Source of the DNA: Knoxdaviesia capensis
Lineage: Eukaryota; Ascomycota; Sordariomycetes; Microascales; Gondwanamycetaceae
NCBI GenBank assembly: GCA_001510575.1
Contig: LNGK01000003.1
Location: 1,417,755 to 1,481,754, forward strand
Length of the DNA: 64,000 nucleotides
Direction: 5' to 3'
A model generated the notes under the pieces. That model was not told the origin of the DNA and searched no databases. It worked only from the letters and a program-made list of their open reading frames with translations. Shown here in pieces: positions 21,201 to 33,016 of this stretch; position 1 is the first letter of the stretch; the number at the start of each line of letters is the position of its first letter. The position numbers and the translations under genes were made by a program.

Positions 21201-21367
21201 GCAGTGATTCATCGACCACCAAAGTTGTAGTAAAGTGTTCAGACTGGACCGATCTCTTCCTATCCGGGACATGGCATGTGAAGAGGTCTTGAGATCGAAT
21301 CCTGCAGCAGCACAAGGGCTTTCGAGATTGATTGTCGCTCGGCCTTTGGTTGCGTCCAGGGGACCTC

Positions 21368-21412
21368 GCTGTTCCTGTTCGTTCCTGTTCCTGTTAGTTC
21401 CTGTTCCTGCGT
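21368..21412. repeat. TTCCTG minisatellite
   Basis: TTCCTG units recur with short interruptions (TTCG and TTAG joints) over about 45 bp. It is non-coding and probably formed by slippage. Confidence 0.7.
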
Positions 21413-23432
21413 CGATTGGTGGATTTGACCTACGGACCAATGACGCAGGAGAGTCACAGTCAGTCATGCACAAAAAGTGCACCAAAGGCTCAGTGTGGGT
21501 GGAACCACACGCACATTAAGAGGCGTTTTTTCCCCGCCAACTGTACTGTACAGGCTCACGTCCATCTATCTGTCCATACACGGTCCTCCTTCAGCAGAAT
21601 GCGATCTGTATGCCTTTGTCAAAGATCGGTCAGACCGCTGGGAAAAGACCGCAAGAGCCACTGATCGGAGGAGCATCACGTTAGCAGCGGCCTTTTAGCC
21701 TACAGGATCGGAAATTGTACAGGAAGAAAGAAGCTGGGCGATGCAATGCACACACACGGTTCGTACCAGAATTCAGTCATCTGGGATATGATATATTTGA
21801 TGGAATGGGATTTTGACAAGGGACGCCGCCCCGGCAAGGACAGAACCAAGCAGAGAAATACGACTCTGCGAAAATCCGGGCCCCGTCAGGTTTTCTGTTG
21901 GTTTGTCTTTCTGGATGCAGGGCTCCGCTTGGGCGGTAAAGGGACAGCAAGAAAAGGCCCCAGTAGGTTTTTTAAGCTTGGTGGTCTAAGCAAACTTGGT
22001 GAAATCAATAAAAAAGAAATGGAGCAGCAGAGTGCAAGAAACGCATTTTTATGCAATTGAAAGGACGATCATCATGTAAAGCCGAGTGGAGGAAGGGTCA
22101 AAGATATATGAGTATAGGTATCATCAGCATCAGATCTCGGATGTCGTTCGGACAGTGGAAATTCCAGAAACACACTGAGGGGCATGGGTGGAGGTCAGAG
22201 TCGAAACGGGAGAGAGAAGTGGTTTTTTGCGGGTTGTTCATGTTGCATGCCAATATCAAGTGAAGCGGTGATGATGCAAGAAATTTCGCTTGTCCAAGTA
22301 ATAGCAACAGGTGCAAGTGCGAGTAGCGGCCGCGCCTTCCTTTCTGCACCAACAGCATTATCAGACGGTTTCGTCAATGGGGCGAAGTGTCAAAAACGAG
22401 CAAGAGCAAGAACCAAAAAAAAAAAGTTTACTTTTAGCGAAGGGAGTTACGGCCCTAGCGGCAGACCAAGGAAGCCGCCGTGTTGCGATAGTCAGGAACG
22501 AACGACGACTCCAAGAAGTTATGCAATCAAGCGATCTTTCCCGGTTTGTTCGTTCGGGGTTGGAAGCACTTGTTTGATACAGAAGCTCTTCCTTCTCCAG
22601 CTGCAGGGACGGCAACATCGCCAATGACATGCATAAGATTGACAGGAAAGGGGAGAGAATCCCATGAACCTGCACAAATGCCAAAATATGCACAAAGTGA
22701 GTGTGCTGCACTATGTCACTCGAGAATCCACTTATGCTGGCCGTCCTGGCCAATCACGCACGCGCCTTTTAAAAAATACGCACTTCCTTTTTCTGTGCTG
22801 GCCTGTCATACGCTGCAGCTTATACGTCGCACTGCCCGCTGGATGTATCACGGCGGCATCCCTAAAAACGGGAATCTCCACCTGGATAGACCGGGTGCGA
22901 GACACTGCTTCTCCCATCCTCAGACGGTCATACCTACAAGACGGGTCTCTAACACATTCCAACGCGCGTCAACGCGGCCCTGTCGCCATTTGTCTGGTCC
23001 AACCGGGAACAAAAACACCGTAAGCTATAATGAATGATCATCGATGCTAGACCTATCACCAGCATCATGCTCCGAACTGCACAGTATTATATGCATTGAA
23101 TTCCGAAATAAAAGGGATGCAGCTGGTTGCCAATAAGCGGCGCAGATGAGGCACACTTTCATGCTCTTTGTCTCCCTCTCGTCGCTCATTTCAGCACCGT
23201 GATCCTATAGAAGCCATAAAGCGAGTGTGGGTGTGTGTGTGTGTGCTTCGCCAGATTAACAGCGAAGGAACTACATGGGGTGGGAGGAGGAAGGAAGGGA
23301 AACAATCTTTTTTTTCTCGAAGCCTTCTACCCGACGAAATCTTCTTTGGGGGCCGGCCCTGTGAAGAAGGATATGCAGTGCATACCTGTCTGTCGTTTTC
23401 CTCTCCTTTTAATAGATCCCCAGCCAGGGGTG

Positions 23433-23462
23433 GCACACGCACACACACACACACACACACAC
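23433..23462. repeat. CA dinucleotide microsatellite
   Basis: A run of CA units with one CG interruption near its left end. It is non-coding. Confidence 0.9.
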
Positions 23463-23821
23463 ATTTTCGGAAATGGCCTGGTAAGGCCTCTTTTCCCTCC
23501 CTCACTCAATTAATTGGCGGAAGAGCGTGAAGCCCTATGTGTTTCCAACGAGCACTCTCCAATCGGGTTGGCCGAGGAAGAGACCATCAGATACCGGCAG
23601 GAATGTGATCGCAGTTTGTACAGTATGTGACCTCCTTATCAATGGCTCCTCTGATGGTGCAGAATCCTCGCACTCAGCTTCCCATCTTGGAGGATCACCA
23701 CAACGCAGAAGCAACCTCACAGCCCAGTACCGTGCATACTCTTACCGCAGTCCACCGCGTAGAGCACGGAAGAAGAAAAGAAAACAATAAACAGGAAAAA
23801 ACTCAATATCGACAGTGTGTC

Positions 23822-23897
23822 AAGAGACAAGAAAAAAAAAGAGGAAAAAGAAAAAAAAAAAAAAAAGGAAGAAAAAAAAGGAAGAAAAAAAAGAAAG
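23822..23897. repeat. Poly-purine A/G tract
   Basis: About 75 bp of A with scattered G and no pyrimidines over long runs. It could form a triplex or be a slippage product, and the Lys/Phe-rich ORFs across it are artefacts. Confidence 0.8.
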
Positions 23898-25573
23898 TGG
23901 AGATCGGAGTGTGCTGGGACCACCCCTGCTGCTATATTCAATGCAATAAGGCCCCGTCGTCTGAACTTTGAGGGCGGGCTTACCGTGTCCGTGTATGTGG
24001 GTGTTTTTTCGATGCATCCATCATACCTGCACAGCTAGAACTTTTATTGTATCTTACGTATACTGTACATCACAGTCGGAAAATGGTGACTGGCGGAGGA
24101 TGGCGTCAAGCGGCGGCTGGCTGGCAAGAGAGACTCGGCGCCAGAGCCCAGTGTGTGTATCTCGTCGCGCCTGGCTATCTTCGAGTTGGACTCGGGGAAC
24201 ATCACAGACGGGCAGTGGTCCCACAGGTATCAAGTCAGAGAATTGAGTCTCGGAAGACAGTGCATATCCCGATGAAATGCACAGCACAGCACAGCGCCAG
24301 GTGAAACTCGCCGCCCCCCCAAGCAATTTAGCCCCAAGCTCCCCCAAAACCCACCGATGTATCTTCCAATCACCCACACTCTTCACAAAAATACCCCAAA
24401 GGTGAGCATCCTGAGCGCTGAAGGAACCAGTCGAAGGGCTGCTTTTTTTTTTCGCATAAACCTGAGAGAAACTACTACACATCAGCCGAGTTCAAGCTGG
24501 ACTCGGAAATGGTGGAATCCTCCCGATAAAGGCTCGGAGGGCAAGGAACACACACCCACACACTCACCAGTCAGAGCCTAAAGAAAGAACAAAGAAAAAA
24601 ATATCAACAAACAAAACACACTGGCGCGTCATGCATTCGAAACATGGCCGGACGAGAGAACAACCCAGCCCAAGGAAACCCAAACGCGGTTCGTCGATCG
24701 GGGTTCGTTCTTCGCCCAGTCGGTGTCTGGCGCCGGCGGGGAGGGGGGACGGGTACGGTTGGAACGGGGTAAGACGTGAGAGGCCTCTCTCATCGGGTCC
24801 TTGTTTGTGTTGTGCTGTGGAAGAAAAAGTCTGGCTCATCTGAGGAGTACGTGTCTGTATGGACGTATACCGCGTAGACAAAGACACGCCTTGAATCCTC
24901 TAGACAAGCCCCGACCGCGACGCAGATGCAGATGCAATGCACATGCAAATGCAATGCACGACCCCTCCACGGCCCCCCCCTCCTCCAATCAAGCACATCC
25001 AGCATCCGGGAGCGTAAAGTAAACAAGCTTAAACAGTGACCGAGCCCAATTGTTTCTCTCGCTCGCTCTCTCCTTTTCTTTCGTCGCGCGTTCGCAGGGC
25101 GTCATCTCGATGGACTCGGGCCTTGAGAGGCTGTGTGTGGCCGGTTGGGCACTCAGACGTTCCAGTTCTTCGCGCAGTCACTCTCGTATTATCAGAAGTG
25201 GCGAAACAGAAAGCTCTGGCAGATGAAAAAAAAAGGAAAGTCGGGATGGCGCTTCTTCACGATACCAAGCCACCAGGTCCCGATGCCTGCCCAAAAAACG
25301 CCCCGAAATATCCTGGCGTGCGCCTCGCAAATTTCTTCCAGAAACATCGATTGTGTTGTCGAACAGGCCGTAGGGATGACCGCCGGAGCCCGAGATTTCG
25401 GTGTCTAGCAGTAATGTTTTGAGGTTTCTTTTTCTTATACGACGTGATATAGTAGATCAAAGACGGGGTTGCGAAAGGTGGTGGGAAAATCGTGGCTGGA
25501 ACCGGTTATTTGAGATTACGAGTAGCTGGCGTTGTTTCATACGCAACCCCCCACACACAAAACGTTAAATGCC

Positions 25574-25587
25574 CAACCCTAACCCTA
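25574..25587 (+). repeat. Interstitial telomere-like repeat
   Basis: CAACCCTAACCCTA is two units of the TTAGGG-type repeat in the C-strand orientation. It lies 490 bp beyond the GWT1 stop codon in non-coding DNA. Confidence 0.75.
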
Positions 25588-26074
25588 CAGATCTCACCCA
25601 TCCCAACCACAATCCATTCACGCCCAGTATCGACAAGCACACAATCAGTTTACAAGATAGCGCCATCCCGCGAGTAGTAAGGAAACCTATCCCACCTCAC
25701 ACTCCCGAAGAATGTGCTCGTGTGTTCCACATCCCCTCACTATTCACCTAGGAATGCACTTCCAGGCTAGAGACACCCAGGGAGACGTGCGTCCAGTGCC
25801 CTGCGCTCCCTCCCCACCACTCCTGGGGAATGAGTGGTCAATAGCACAGCATACATGTATTTAGAGTGGAATTTACATTGTCATACTTACTACCCAGGGA
25901 GGGGGGCTGCTGGCCGTCCCTGGATCCGTTAGAAATACACACGGTTTTTGCTGGTTTTATGGAAAACTTGAAATATGCCGAACGCCTCTGCTATATGCAC
26001 TCCACCAGAGATTTTTAACCCATCAAAACAAGATACAAAAGAGCACAACGGACCACAAAGGCGTGAACGCCTGC

Positions 26075-27660
26075 CTACAACTTGATCGTGATGTTGAACT
26101 TATCCAACAGCAGCACAAACCCCGCCAGCACAGCCGCATACCCGGTCAACACCGCAACGGCGTCCCGGGGCCCGTACTGCAGCGTCGGCAGCGTCATGTT
26201 GACAAGCCCGGTCAGCAGATTGGCCACCAGGAACACCGCCAGCCCGTTGCGGTTGAACGCGCGCAGCAAGCGGCTAGACCGCGCGTCGTGGGCGGCCTTG
26301 TCGTCCGCAGCAGACGCGTCGCTCCCCGCGTCGTCCGGGAAACACAGCTTCTCGAACAGCGCGCACAGGGTCAGCTGCGACACGTTGAAGGCGGCGGTCC
26401 AAAGCACGTACGGCAGGTTGGCCAGGCGGCGCGACACCGACAGGTTGAGGCCGAGCGTGCGGCTGGTGGCCAGGCCGTACAGCGCCATCCACAGCAGCGA
26501 CCAGGCGGCCATGGTGGCGATCAGCGCGGAGCGGGCGGAGAGGCTGGCCACGGCTTTGATGGGGACGGCGGAGGCCTTGCGCGCGCGCGGGAGCACGACC
26601 ATGCCGGTGCCCTGGCCAATCAGGAAGATGGCGAGGTAGCCGAGGAACGAGAACACGCCCTCGCGGTTCTGCGAGAGCAGCGACGTGCGCGGCGCGGTGA
26701 GGATGAAGGCCTTGAGCGCGGTGGTGTCCAGCACCAGCTCGTACGCGGCGGAGATGGCCAGGCCGAGCGCAGCGTACGACGGCACGACGGCCAGGGCGGC
26801 CTGGCAGGCGGCGACGAACGGCGGCAGGAAGCCGAGGGTGAAGAAGAAGTTCCAGTGCACGCCGTACTCCGACACGTGCTCGGCGTAGTCGAGGCCCTTG
26901 ACGCTGATCAGGCGCACGACGCCGAGCGCGAGCAGCGGCAGCGAGTGGCGCAGCGACGTGGCGAGGCGGGCCAGCAGCGGCGTGGCGCGGCCGGCGAGCT
27001 GGTCGCGCAGCACGGGGCGCGCGGCCACCAGGCCGGCGGAGAACACGAACGAGCCGACGCCGAGGTCCATCAGCGACGTGCCCCACGTCTCGACCTTGGC
27101 GAAGCGGCGCGGGAACACGCGGAAGTCGACGGCCAGGATGGCCAGGCACGTGGTCACCAGCATCGAGCCGCGGTATGTGGTGATGAACGGCTTGAGCGGC
27201 AGCGGGGGCGGGGCGGGTGCTGTGGCGGCGGTGGCTGCGGTGGGGGCCGGCCGTTTCTTGGACCGGCGCGCGAAGAGCGGGTCTAGCGGGAAGGCGAGGA
27301 AGATGATGGCGGCCGGGACGAACAGCATGGCCAGCAGGAAGGTGGGGATGTCGGAGTAGGCGGTGAGGGAGAGCAGGATGACGGCCACGTTGAGGGTGAA
27401 GTCGGCGACGGCGGCGAGGGCGTTGTAGGGCTGGAAGAACGAGAGCCGGGACTGCAGGACCGACCAGAAGAGGACGGCGATCTGGACACCAGGTGTTGGT
27501 GTTAGCTGGGAGGGTTTACGGAGACGCGGGCGGGAGGAGGGGGGGCACTATTTACCGGCGCGATCACGGTGATGATGCTGATCTCGGCCACCGAGCCTCC
27601 GGTCAAGTTGGACACGAAGTCCTCCTTCATCTTCTTGTACTCGGTCGCGGCGGCAGCCAT
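26075..27660 (-). CDS. GWT1: GPI-anchored wall transfer protein 1 (inositol acyltransferase), two exons
   Basis: ER membrane enzyme that acylates the inositol ring of glucosaminyl-phosphatidylinositol, an early step in GPI-anchor assembly needed to attach mannoproteins to the wall. Exons on the minus strand are 27660-27556 and 27481-26075, giving 503 residues (yeast Gwt1 is 490). The start MAAAATEYKKMKEDFVSNLT is a classic GWT1 N-terminus. Diagnostic segments are YRGSMLVTTCLAILAVDFRV (138-157) running into FPRRFAKVETWG, KGLDYAEHVSEYGVHWNFF (230-248) and NREGVFSFLGY (307-317). About a dozen hydrophobic segments are visible, with a Pro/Ala-rich loop at about 106-134. The family is the target of the antifungal gepinacin/manogepix class (established knowledge). 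The intron is 74 nt with a CTAAC branch site. Coding GC is extreme here, which explains the 407-codon opposite-strand shadow ORF. Confidence 0.96.
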
Positions 27661-30600
27661 GGTTGCGGGGTCAGACAGCAGCGGGAAGGATCTACAAAGG
27701 GGACGAGATGGTAGGGAAAAAAAACGAGGGCTGGATTGGAGAGCTTAGAACATCATGAAGGGATGAGGGAGACACAGTAAAGGAGTGAATGCACGTGTAG
27801 ACGAGTGGGAGTACTGCCAATTGGCCAACTTTATCTGAGAGACTGTCTGAGGAACTAGAGTGGTAGGCAGCAAAAGGCCAGATATGGTGGTGAGTGTAGT
27901 TGAAGCTATCACCAAGTTGGAGGTCCAACGTGTCGCGTTTTCTGGTGGCCCGGAGAATTACCGATGTGCGAATGAACACTTTTGGCCCACGATGAACCTG
28001 GAGGGAAAAGCCCCGCACTGTGGCTGGTCAGAGGGACACAGTGGGTGAGACCAGTGCGTATGCTTTTGAGTTCGCACTGTCCTTGGGTCAACCTCATCTC
28101 ACCTTTGTGATACTTGACTTGCTGTCTAGGGGATGACACTTTCTTTGTTCTCAATGTTGCCTTGTAATTCTCTCTCAAGCGAACGCGCGAACCTGGCCAT
28201 CTTCAGTCATCTATGCGTCATGTTCCCAGTTTTTCGTGATGTTGTTTGTCAACACTGCCAGCAGCAGAAATCCTGCTCCATCCCACACACCCTCCGTCTC
28301 TCAGCTCAACCACACACACCTCTTCCCAGTACACGGACGAACCTAAGCAACACGAAATAAAGAGCAGAAAGAAAGAAAGGAAGCGAACCCACACGATGCC
28401 AAACGCGGAAAGGCGGCTTCCAGAGAGACAGAGAGACACAGAGAGACAGAGAAAGCTCCGACCACCCTCGGCCTGGTGCTTGTGCCGTCTCAGCGCGACG
28501 GCCGCCTGGGCGGTTTCTTTGTTCGTGTGGATCCCACTTACACGCACCAGATCTTCTGGGTTGCCCCCTCCCCCTCTCGCCAAAGTCCTGGGATATCTAA
28601 ATCTCGTGTTTCCCTGACACGAAGAATGAAAGACGGACCACACGAAGAGAAAAAAAAGAACCCACTGCCGCCGTGATGGCGGGATGTGATGATCTGAGAG
28701 CCACTCGACTGCGCGAGAGCTGGACCAATACGAGACCGTGCAAGTGACGGCCGGGCCAGAGAGACGTCTAGGCGGGTGATTGAACGTGGACCTGAAGACC
28801 GGTGTGAGTTTCCAGTTCGCCGACGTGGATGGGCGAGCGTTGCGGTTTCTTTGTCCGGTGGGTTTTTGGGTGTTCGGTAAGGCTCTGAGGCTGTCTTGGA
28901 CACACCCCCATGGTGTCTCGTGGGAAGATGCGTGTTGTGTCCCATGGTGTTGGTGGCTGGAACACACATAGAGAGAGTGCCTGCGTCTTCCCGACCCCAG
29001 ATGCACTGTCCCCACGCAAAAGCAATCCATCTGTACAAACAGTGAGGTCACGATGTTGTGCAAAAGGGAAAAAGGTACGCTTCCAAACGCCTGCCTCTCG
29101 GCCCCTCTCCTCTCTCTTTCTGTCTCTCCATGATTCTCTCTCTCACTCTTCCTGCTCTCACACACCCCCATCAACCCCTATATCAAGTCTACGTCACCAA
29201 ACAACACATACACACACCCTCATCTCACCATTTCTTTGTTCGCTTCCTCCTCCTTGCCCCCTCCTCCTCTAATCTCCCATGCAGGCACTCCACTCCGGTC
29301 GGCCAGACACGGTTAGTCTGTCGCCTTTTCCCGCTGTAAAAGGGATACACACACACACACTCTCTCTCATACTCATCCTCACACTCACACACTTGCATGG
29401 ACGCCAGTAAGCACACAGCCAACAAACGCCGACCTCGTCCTCCATCCTCGTTTGTCTACACGGTGGTGCATACACACATGCGTGCATCTTATGCAAGTGG
29501 TCCCCATCGGCCACTCGCCTATTTTTTCCTTTCTTTATCCAGCTCTCTCCTGCTCCCCGAGAGGTCGGCGTCTCCATCCTCGCATTCCTGACACGCACTA
29601 CCCATCACAACAAAGAACATACTTACTCTCTCTACGTCCATCCGCTCCTCTATCGGTCTGTCCCTCTCACACGCAAAGTCCGGCGCCAAACACAGGCTTG
29701 GACGATAAAGAACCCTCCCCCGCGTAGCAGTAGTGCGCCGTAGACTCCCCTCCACCATATAACCCCCGTGGCCACTCGCCTTCCTCTCCGTCTTTGACCA
29801 TTCTTCTCTCTCCAACCCAACCTGACCTACCCAACAAAAAGCCTCGCCTCATTGATTGGACCGGCGTCCAGCTTACACCGCGTGGCTTGCTCTTTACCGC
29901 CGGACAACCACCGTACAAAGAGCCAGACGGACGCAAAGGAGACGCAGGCATCACCCGGGCTCGTTGGTTGGTGGTGGGAACACAGAACACCAAACGCCGG
30001 AGTAGGTGAAAGAAAGAGGAAACGCGCGGAGTGGAACTAGACGGGGAGAATACGGGCGGCAACAACTGAGTCTGGAGGCCGTTGGGTATAAAGAACACTG
30101 GGTTTGTGTGAGAGGGAGAAGGAGAGTTAAAGTGATATGGTTCCTTTCACTCTTTTCGTTTCTTTCCCTGTTCGCCACACTTCATCCTCTCTCTCTCCCC
30201 TCTTTCCATCTTCTTCTCACCACATTCAAATCCCTCCGAGATAGGCCAACTCAACGCAGTCTTTATATATCTGGCTGATATACAGCTGGGATCCTTCGTC
30301 ACACACGACGACACCCACCCAGACTCACTCACTCTCCACACCACTCCGCGAAAAGACACCCATCAGTTGTTGTCCTCCCCACCACACACTCTCTTTCACT
30401 CCTCAGCACACTTGCTCTCTTTCAGTCCACCACACCTGGCCTGTGCGTCCTGCTCTGGCTTCTCGTCTCCTACCCAGATCCTTTCTCCCACCACACTCTG
30501 CGTATTCTCTTATCTCTCCCCCCCTGTATCACAAAGGAACAGGAGCCCCCCCGCCCTTTTCTCTACCCATCTGTCCCTATCTGCTCTTCTTCTTCTTCCT

Positions 30601-31084
30601 TTCCTTCCCTCCACCCCTCCCAAACCCTCGGGTCCCCTATATAAACTCTCCCTGTCTCCCTTACAGATATCCCAGCAGCTTGGTTCTGTCCCGACTCTGG
30701 CCTTCACCTTTTCTCCTTCTCCCTCTCTCTTCTTCTGGCTCCAAATCCTCTTCTTATAATAGAAGTCCTTCCCTCCCCAAATAACTCTCGTCTCTCTCCC
30801 TAATTCCGGCCTCACCCGAACTTGCAAACACACGCTCTCACTCTGTTCTATATCCATATACATCGTGGCTTCTCCATCCCATATAATCAAAAGCTTTGGA
30901 GATTATCTTTGGTTGAATCACTAGCCCTGAGATAGACCTTCCTGTCCTTGGTCCCTGACTTTCTCTTTCCACCTTGAATCCCAGCTGCATATCCAGACAG
31001 AACGAATCATCAACACTTCCTCTGCACATATACACAGGTCTCGCATCGCCAACACTTCCATCATCTCCATAAACCACAGAAACC
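27661..31084. other. 3.4-kb divergent promoter region between GWT1 and BTB-like gene
   Basis: Both flanking genes start here and are transcribed outward. From about 29080 the plus strand becomes C/T-rich and stays so to the BTB-like start, most strongly at 30170-30850, giving an unusually long pyrimidine-rich leader or promoter. A TATA-like TATATAAA lies at 30638-30645 within it. Low-complexity Ser/Pro/Leu ORFs result from the composition. I see no gene. Confidence 0.55.
30638..30645 (+). promoter_or_regulatory. TATA-like element within CT-rich leader of BTB-like gene
   Basis: TATATAAA sits between C-rich and CT-rich runs about 440 bp upstream of the ATG at 31085. A TATA box followed by a CT block is a common fungal core-promoter layout, so this is a candidate. 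If right, the 5' UTR is about 400 nt, or shorter after splicing. Confidence 0.4.
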
Positions 31085-31488
31085 ATGGGCGCCACCTCCT
31101 CCCCAACCCGCCGCTCAGCAGCCGCCCCCTCCACGGCCCTCCGCCCGGTAAACACCCGCACAACCCGGGTCCCCACAACCCTCAAACCGCTGTGGACGTC
31201 CCCCCCATCCGCCACAACCACCACCCGCCAGCCGAACCCCAACACCCCGCCGCCCACCGCCGGCATGCACTCCAAGATGCCGTCCGCGTTCTCGCCCGCC
31301 ACGTCGTCGCCGCTGGCCACTTCGTTCCCGGCCCCGGGGACACCCACCGGGTCGGCCGGCCGTCGTCGCACGTCGACCGCCGGGGGCCCGCGGGGCGGCG
31401 GGACCCAGCCCCGCCACTCGTACTCGCTGCGCCGTCCGCTGCAGACCATCAGCCAGACCGACCCCCGTCCCGTGGCTCACCAGCAACA

Positions 31489-31521
<33 letters not shown>

Positions 31522-33016
31522 CATGCCGCCGCCAACCCCAATCTCCCCGCAGGAACACCACCATTTCTACTACTACCACCCCTTGGCCGCACCGGGCCCC
31601 GTGGCTGCCCCCCCCGGCGTGCCGTACCCGCCGCCGCAGCTGGTGTCGCAGGCCGAGCTAAAGCGCGAGGTCGGCACGCCGATGTCGCCCGCGACCCCCC
31701 GACACGTCGCACCCCCGCCGCCGCACTACTACCACCCGCAGTACGTGTACACCGCGTCCCCGGTGTCCGCACACGTGGTGGCATCACCCGGCTTCTCGCC
31801 GATGCATTCCGGCGTCGGCTCGGAAACCCGTGCCATTCTGATCTCCGGTGTGCCTCACCTGAAGAATGCCACGCTTGCCGGACGCCGTAACTCGGCGCCG
31901 CCGGTCGCCCTTGCGATCAAGACGGCGCGGCAAGGCGCTGGGGGGCCGGATGTCAAGCGGCCGCTGTACTCCCCCGAGATTTCGTCACCCCAGACCCCGG
32001 CCATCCGCGCGTCGCAGAGGCCGACTGTCGTCTCTGGGCCCGCTATTCAGGAGGGGCTCCGAAGACTGCAGGAGCACTTGCGAGAGCTGGGCCCCGCGTA
32101 CATGGCGGCGTCGGGGAAGACGACTCGGGACGCGGATATCTTTGTGGCCGCCGTGCCGCTGGGAAGTGGGACCGTCTCGGCGACCACCTCGCCGACGTCT
32201 CCGGCGGCTGAAACCCCGCGTAGACAGACCCGCGGTGCAGCGGTAGCTCGCGACGGTGCTACTAGTCCCGTGAAGTCCGCGGGCGCCTCCTCAACCTCCT
32301 CGCCGGCTTCTGGCGGCTCGGGGGCCATGTCCCCCGTGCAACGGGACTCCCGCATCCTGGTGCGCGCCCGCATCCGCCCGTCGCGGCGCCGGCCCAAGGC
32401 GTACGTGCTGGAACGTGCCTTTGATCTGGAGGAGCTGCGCAAGACCATCCCGGACCCGCGGCCGGGCAATGCCTCGGCACCAGAGACATCTCCGGTGTCG
32501 GCGGGCGGAGCCGGCGTCTCCACACCGCACAATCTCCAGCGGAACACGGCCCGGCGCCAGTCCCTCGCCGATATCGGGATCCGTCCGTCCAGCCTGGGAG
32601 TGACCCGGCCGACCAAGCTGATCGGGTTCCGTCGGCGTGAGACGACTAGCTCTCGCTTCGGTCCGTCGGCCACCCGCGCATCAACACGGCTTGCACAGAA
32701 GCAGGTCAACCTCCCCTATCACGAGGCTCCATTCCGTAAGGATTCCCCTTCCTGTTTCGTCACATATTCAAGATATTTCGCCATGAACACACAAGACTAA
32801 CTCCCACGGTCTGTAGATCTCGAGTATGCTCGTGCATTCCTGCCAGTGCTTGCGTCCATCATGTTCTCTGGCCACGTCATGGAAGGCGACCACATCGAAC
32901 TGCCCATGCCCCATCCCAACGCATGGAAAGAGACGGTGGCGTACGTGTATACCGGCAAGCCTGAGCCGGACAACGAGGTCAAAGAGAACATTCTGTATTT
33001 GGGAGGAAAGGTTTAG
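31085..33016 (+). CDS. Poly-Q, Ser/Pro-rich protein with C-terminal half-BTB-like segment, two exons
   Basis: Exons 31085-32735 and 32817-33016 join in phase 1 and give 616 residues. Residues 1-300 are disordered, with 13 consecutive Gln at 133-145 and His/Tyr/Pro-rich stretches. Residues about 425-455 (RILVRARIRPSRRRPKAYVLERAF) and about 495-550 are basic and more ordered. Exon 2 supplies residues 551-616: HLEYARAFLPVLASIMFSG, then a short loop, then IELPMPHPNAWKETVAYVYTG and a final helix. That pattern (helix, -MFSG-, IELP-, -YVYTG) resembles the second half of a BTB/POZ fold, but the usual first half (FxxHxxVL) is not evident. BTB folds mediate dimerisation or cullin-3 binding; here that is inference. 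I recognise no named orthologue. ATG choice: first in-frame ATG after the CT-rich leader. Confidence 0.82.
31482..31520 (+). repeat. CAG triplet repeat coding poly-Gln
   Basis: A CAA/CAG run, mostly pure CAG at its right end, encodes 13 glutamines in the BTB-like protein. Likely polymorphic in length. Confidence 0.85.

Larger units (their letters stand above)
18271..26074. other. 7.8-kb gene-free spacer upstream of KIN4 and downstream of GWT1
   Basis: From 18271 to about 20300 the plus strand is purine-rich, so the KIN4 sense strand is pyrimidine-rich for 2 kb, suggesting a very long leader or promoter. The remainder is mixed sequence with a TTCCTG minisatellite (about 21368-21412), a CA run (23433-23462), a poly-A/G tract (23822-23897), an ATGCA-rich repeat (about 24922-24960), a telomere-like run (25574-25587) and several GTACAGTA/TACTGTAC elements. 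The longest open frame (18925-19557, minus) has no motif I recognise. I see no RNA gene. Confidence 0.5.

Noticed and set aside
26063..27286. 407-codon plus-strand ORF opposite GWT1
   Set aside because: Antisense shadow with biased Gln/Arg/Gly composition; GWT1 is certain on the minus strand.
30367..30784. Overlapping Ser/Pro/Leu ORFs before the BTB-like gene
   Set aside because: They arise from a CT-rich leader in two frames at once, so they are compositional artefacts.
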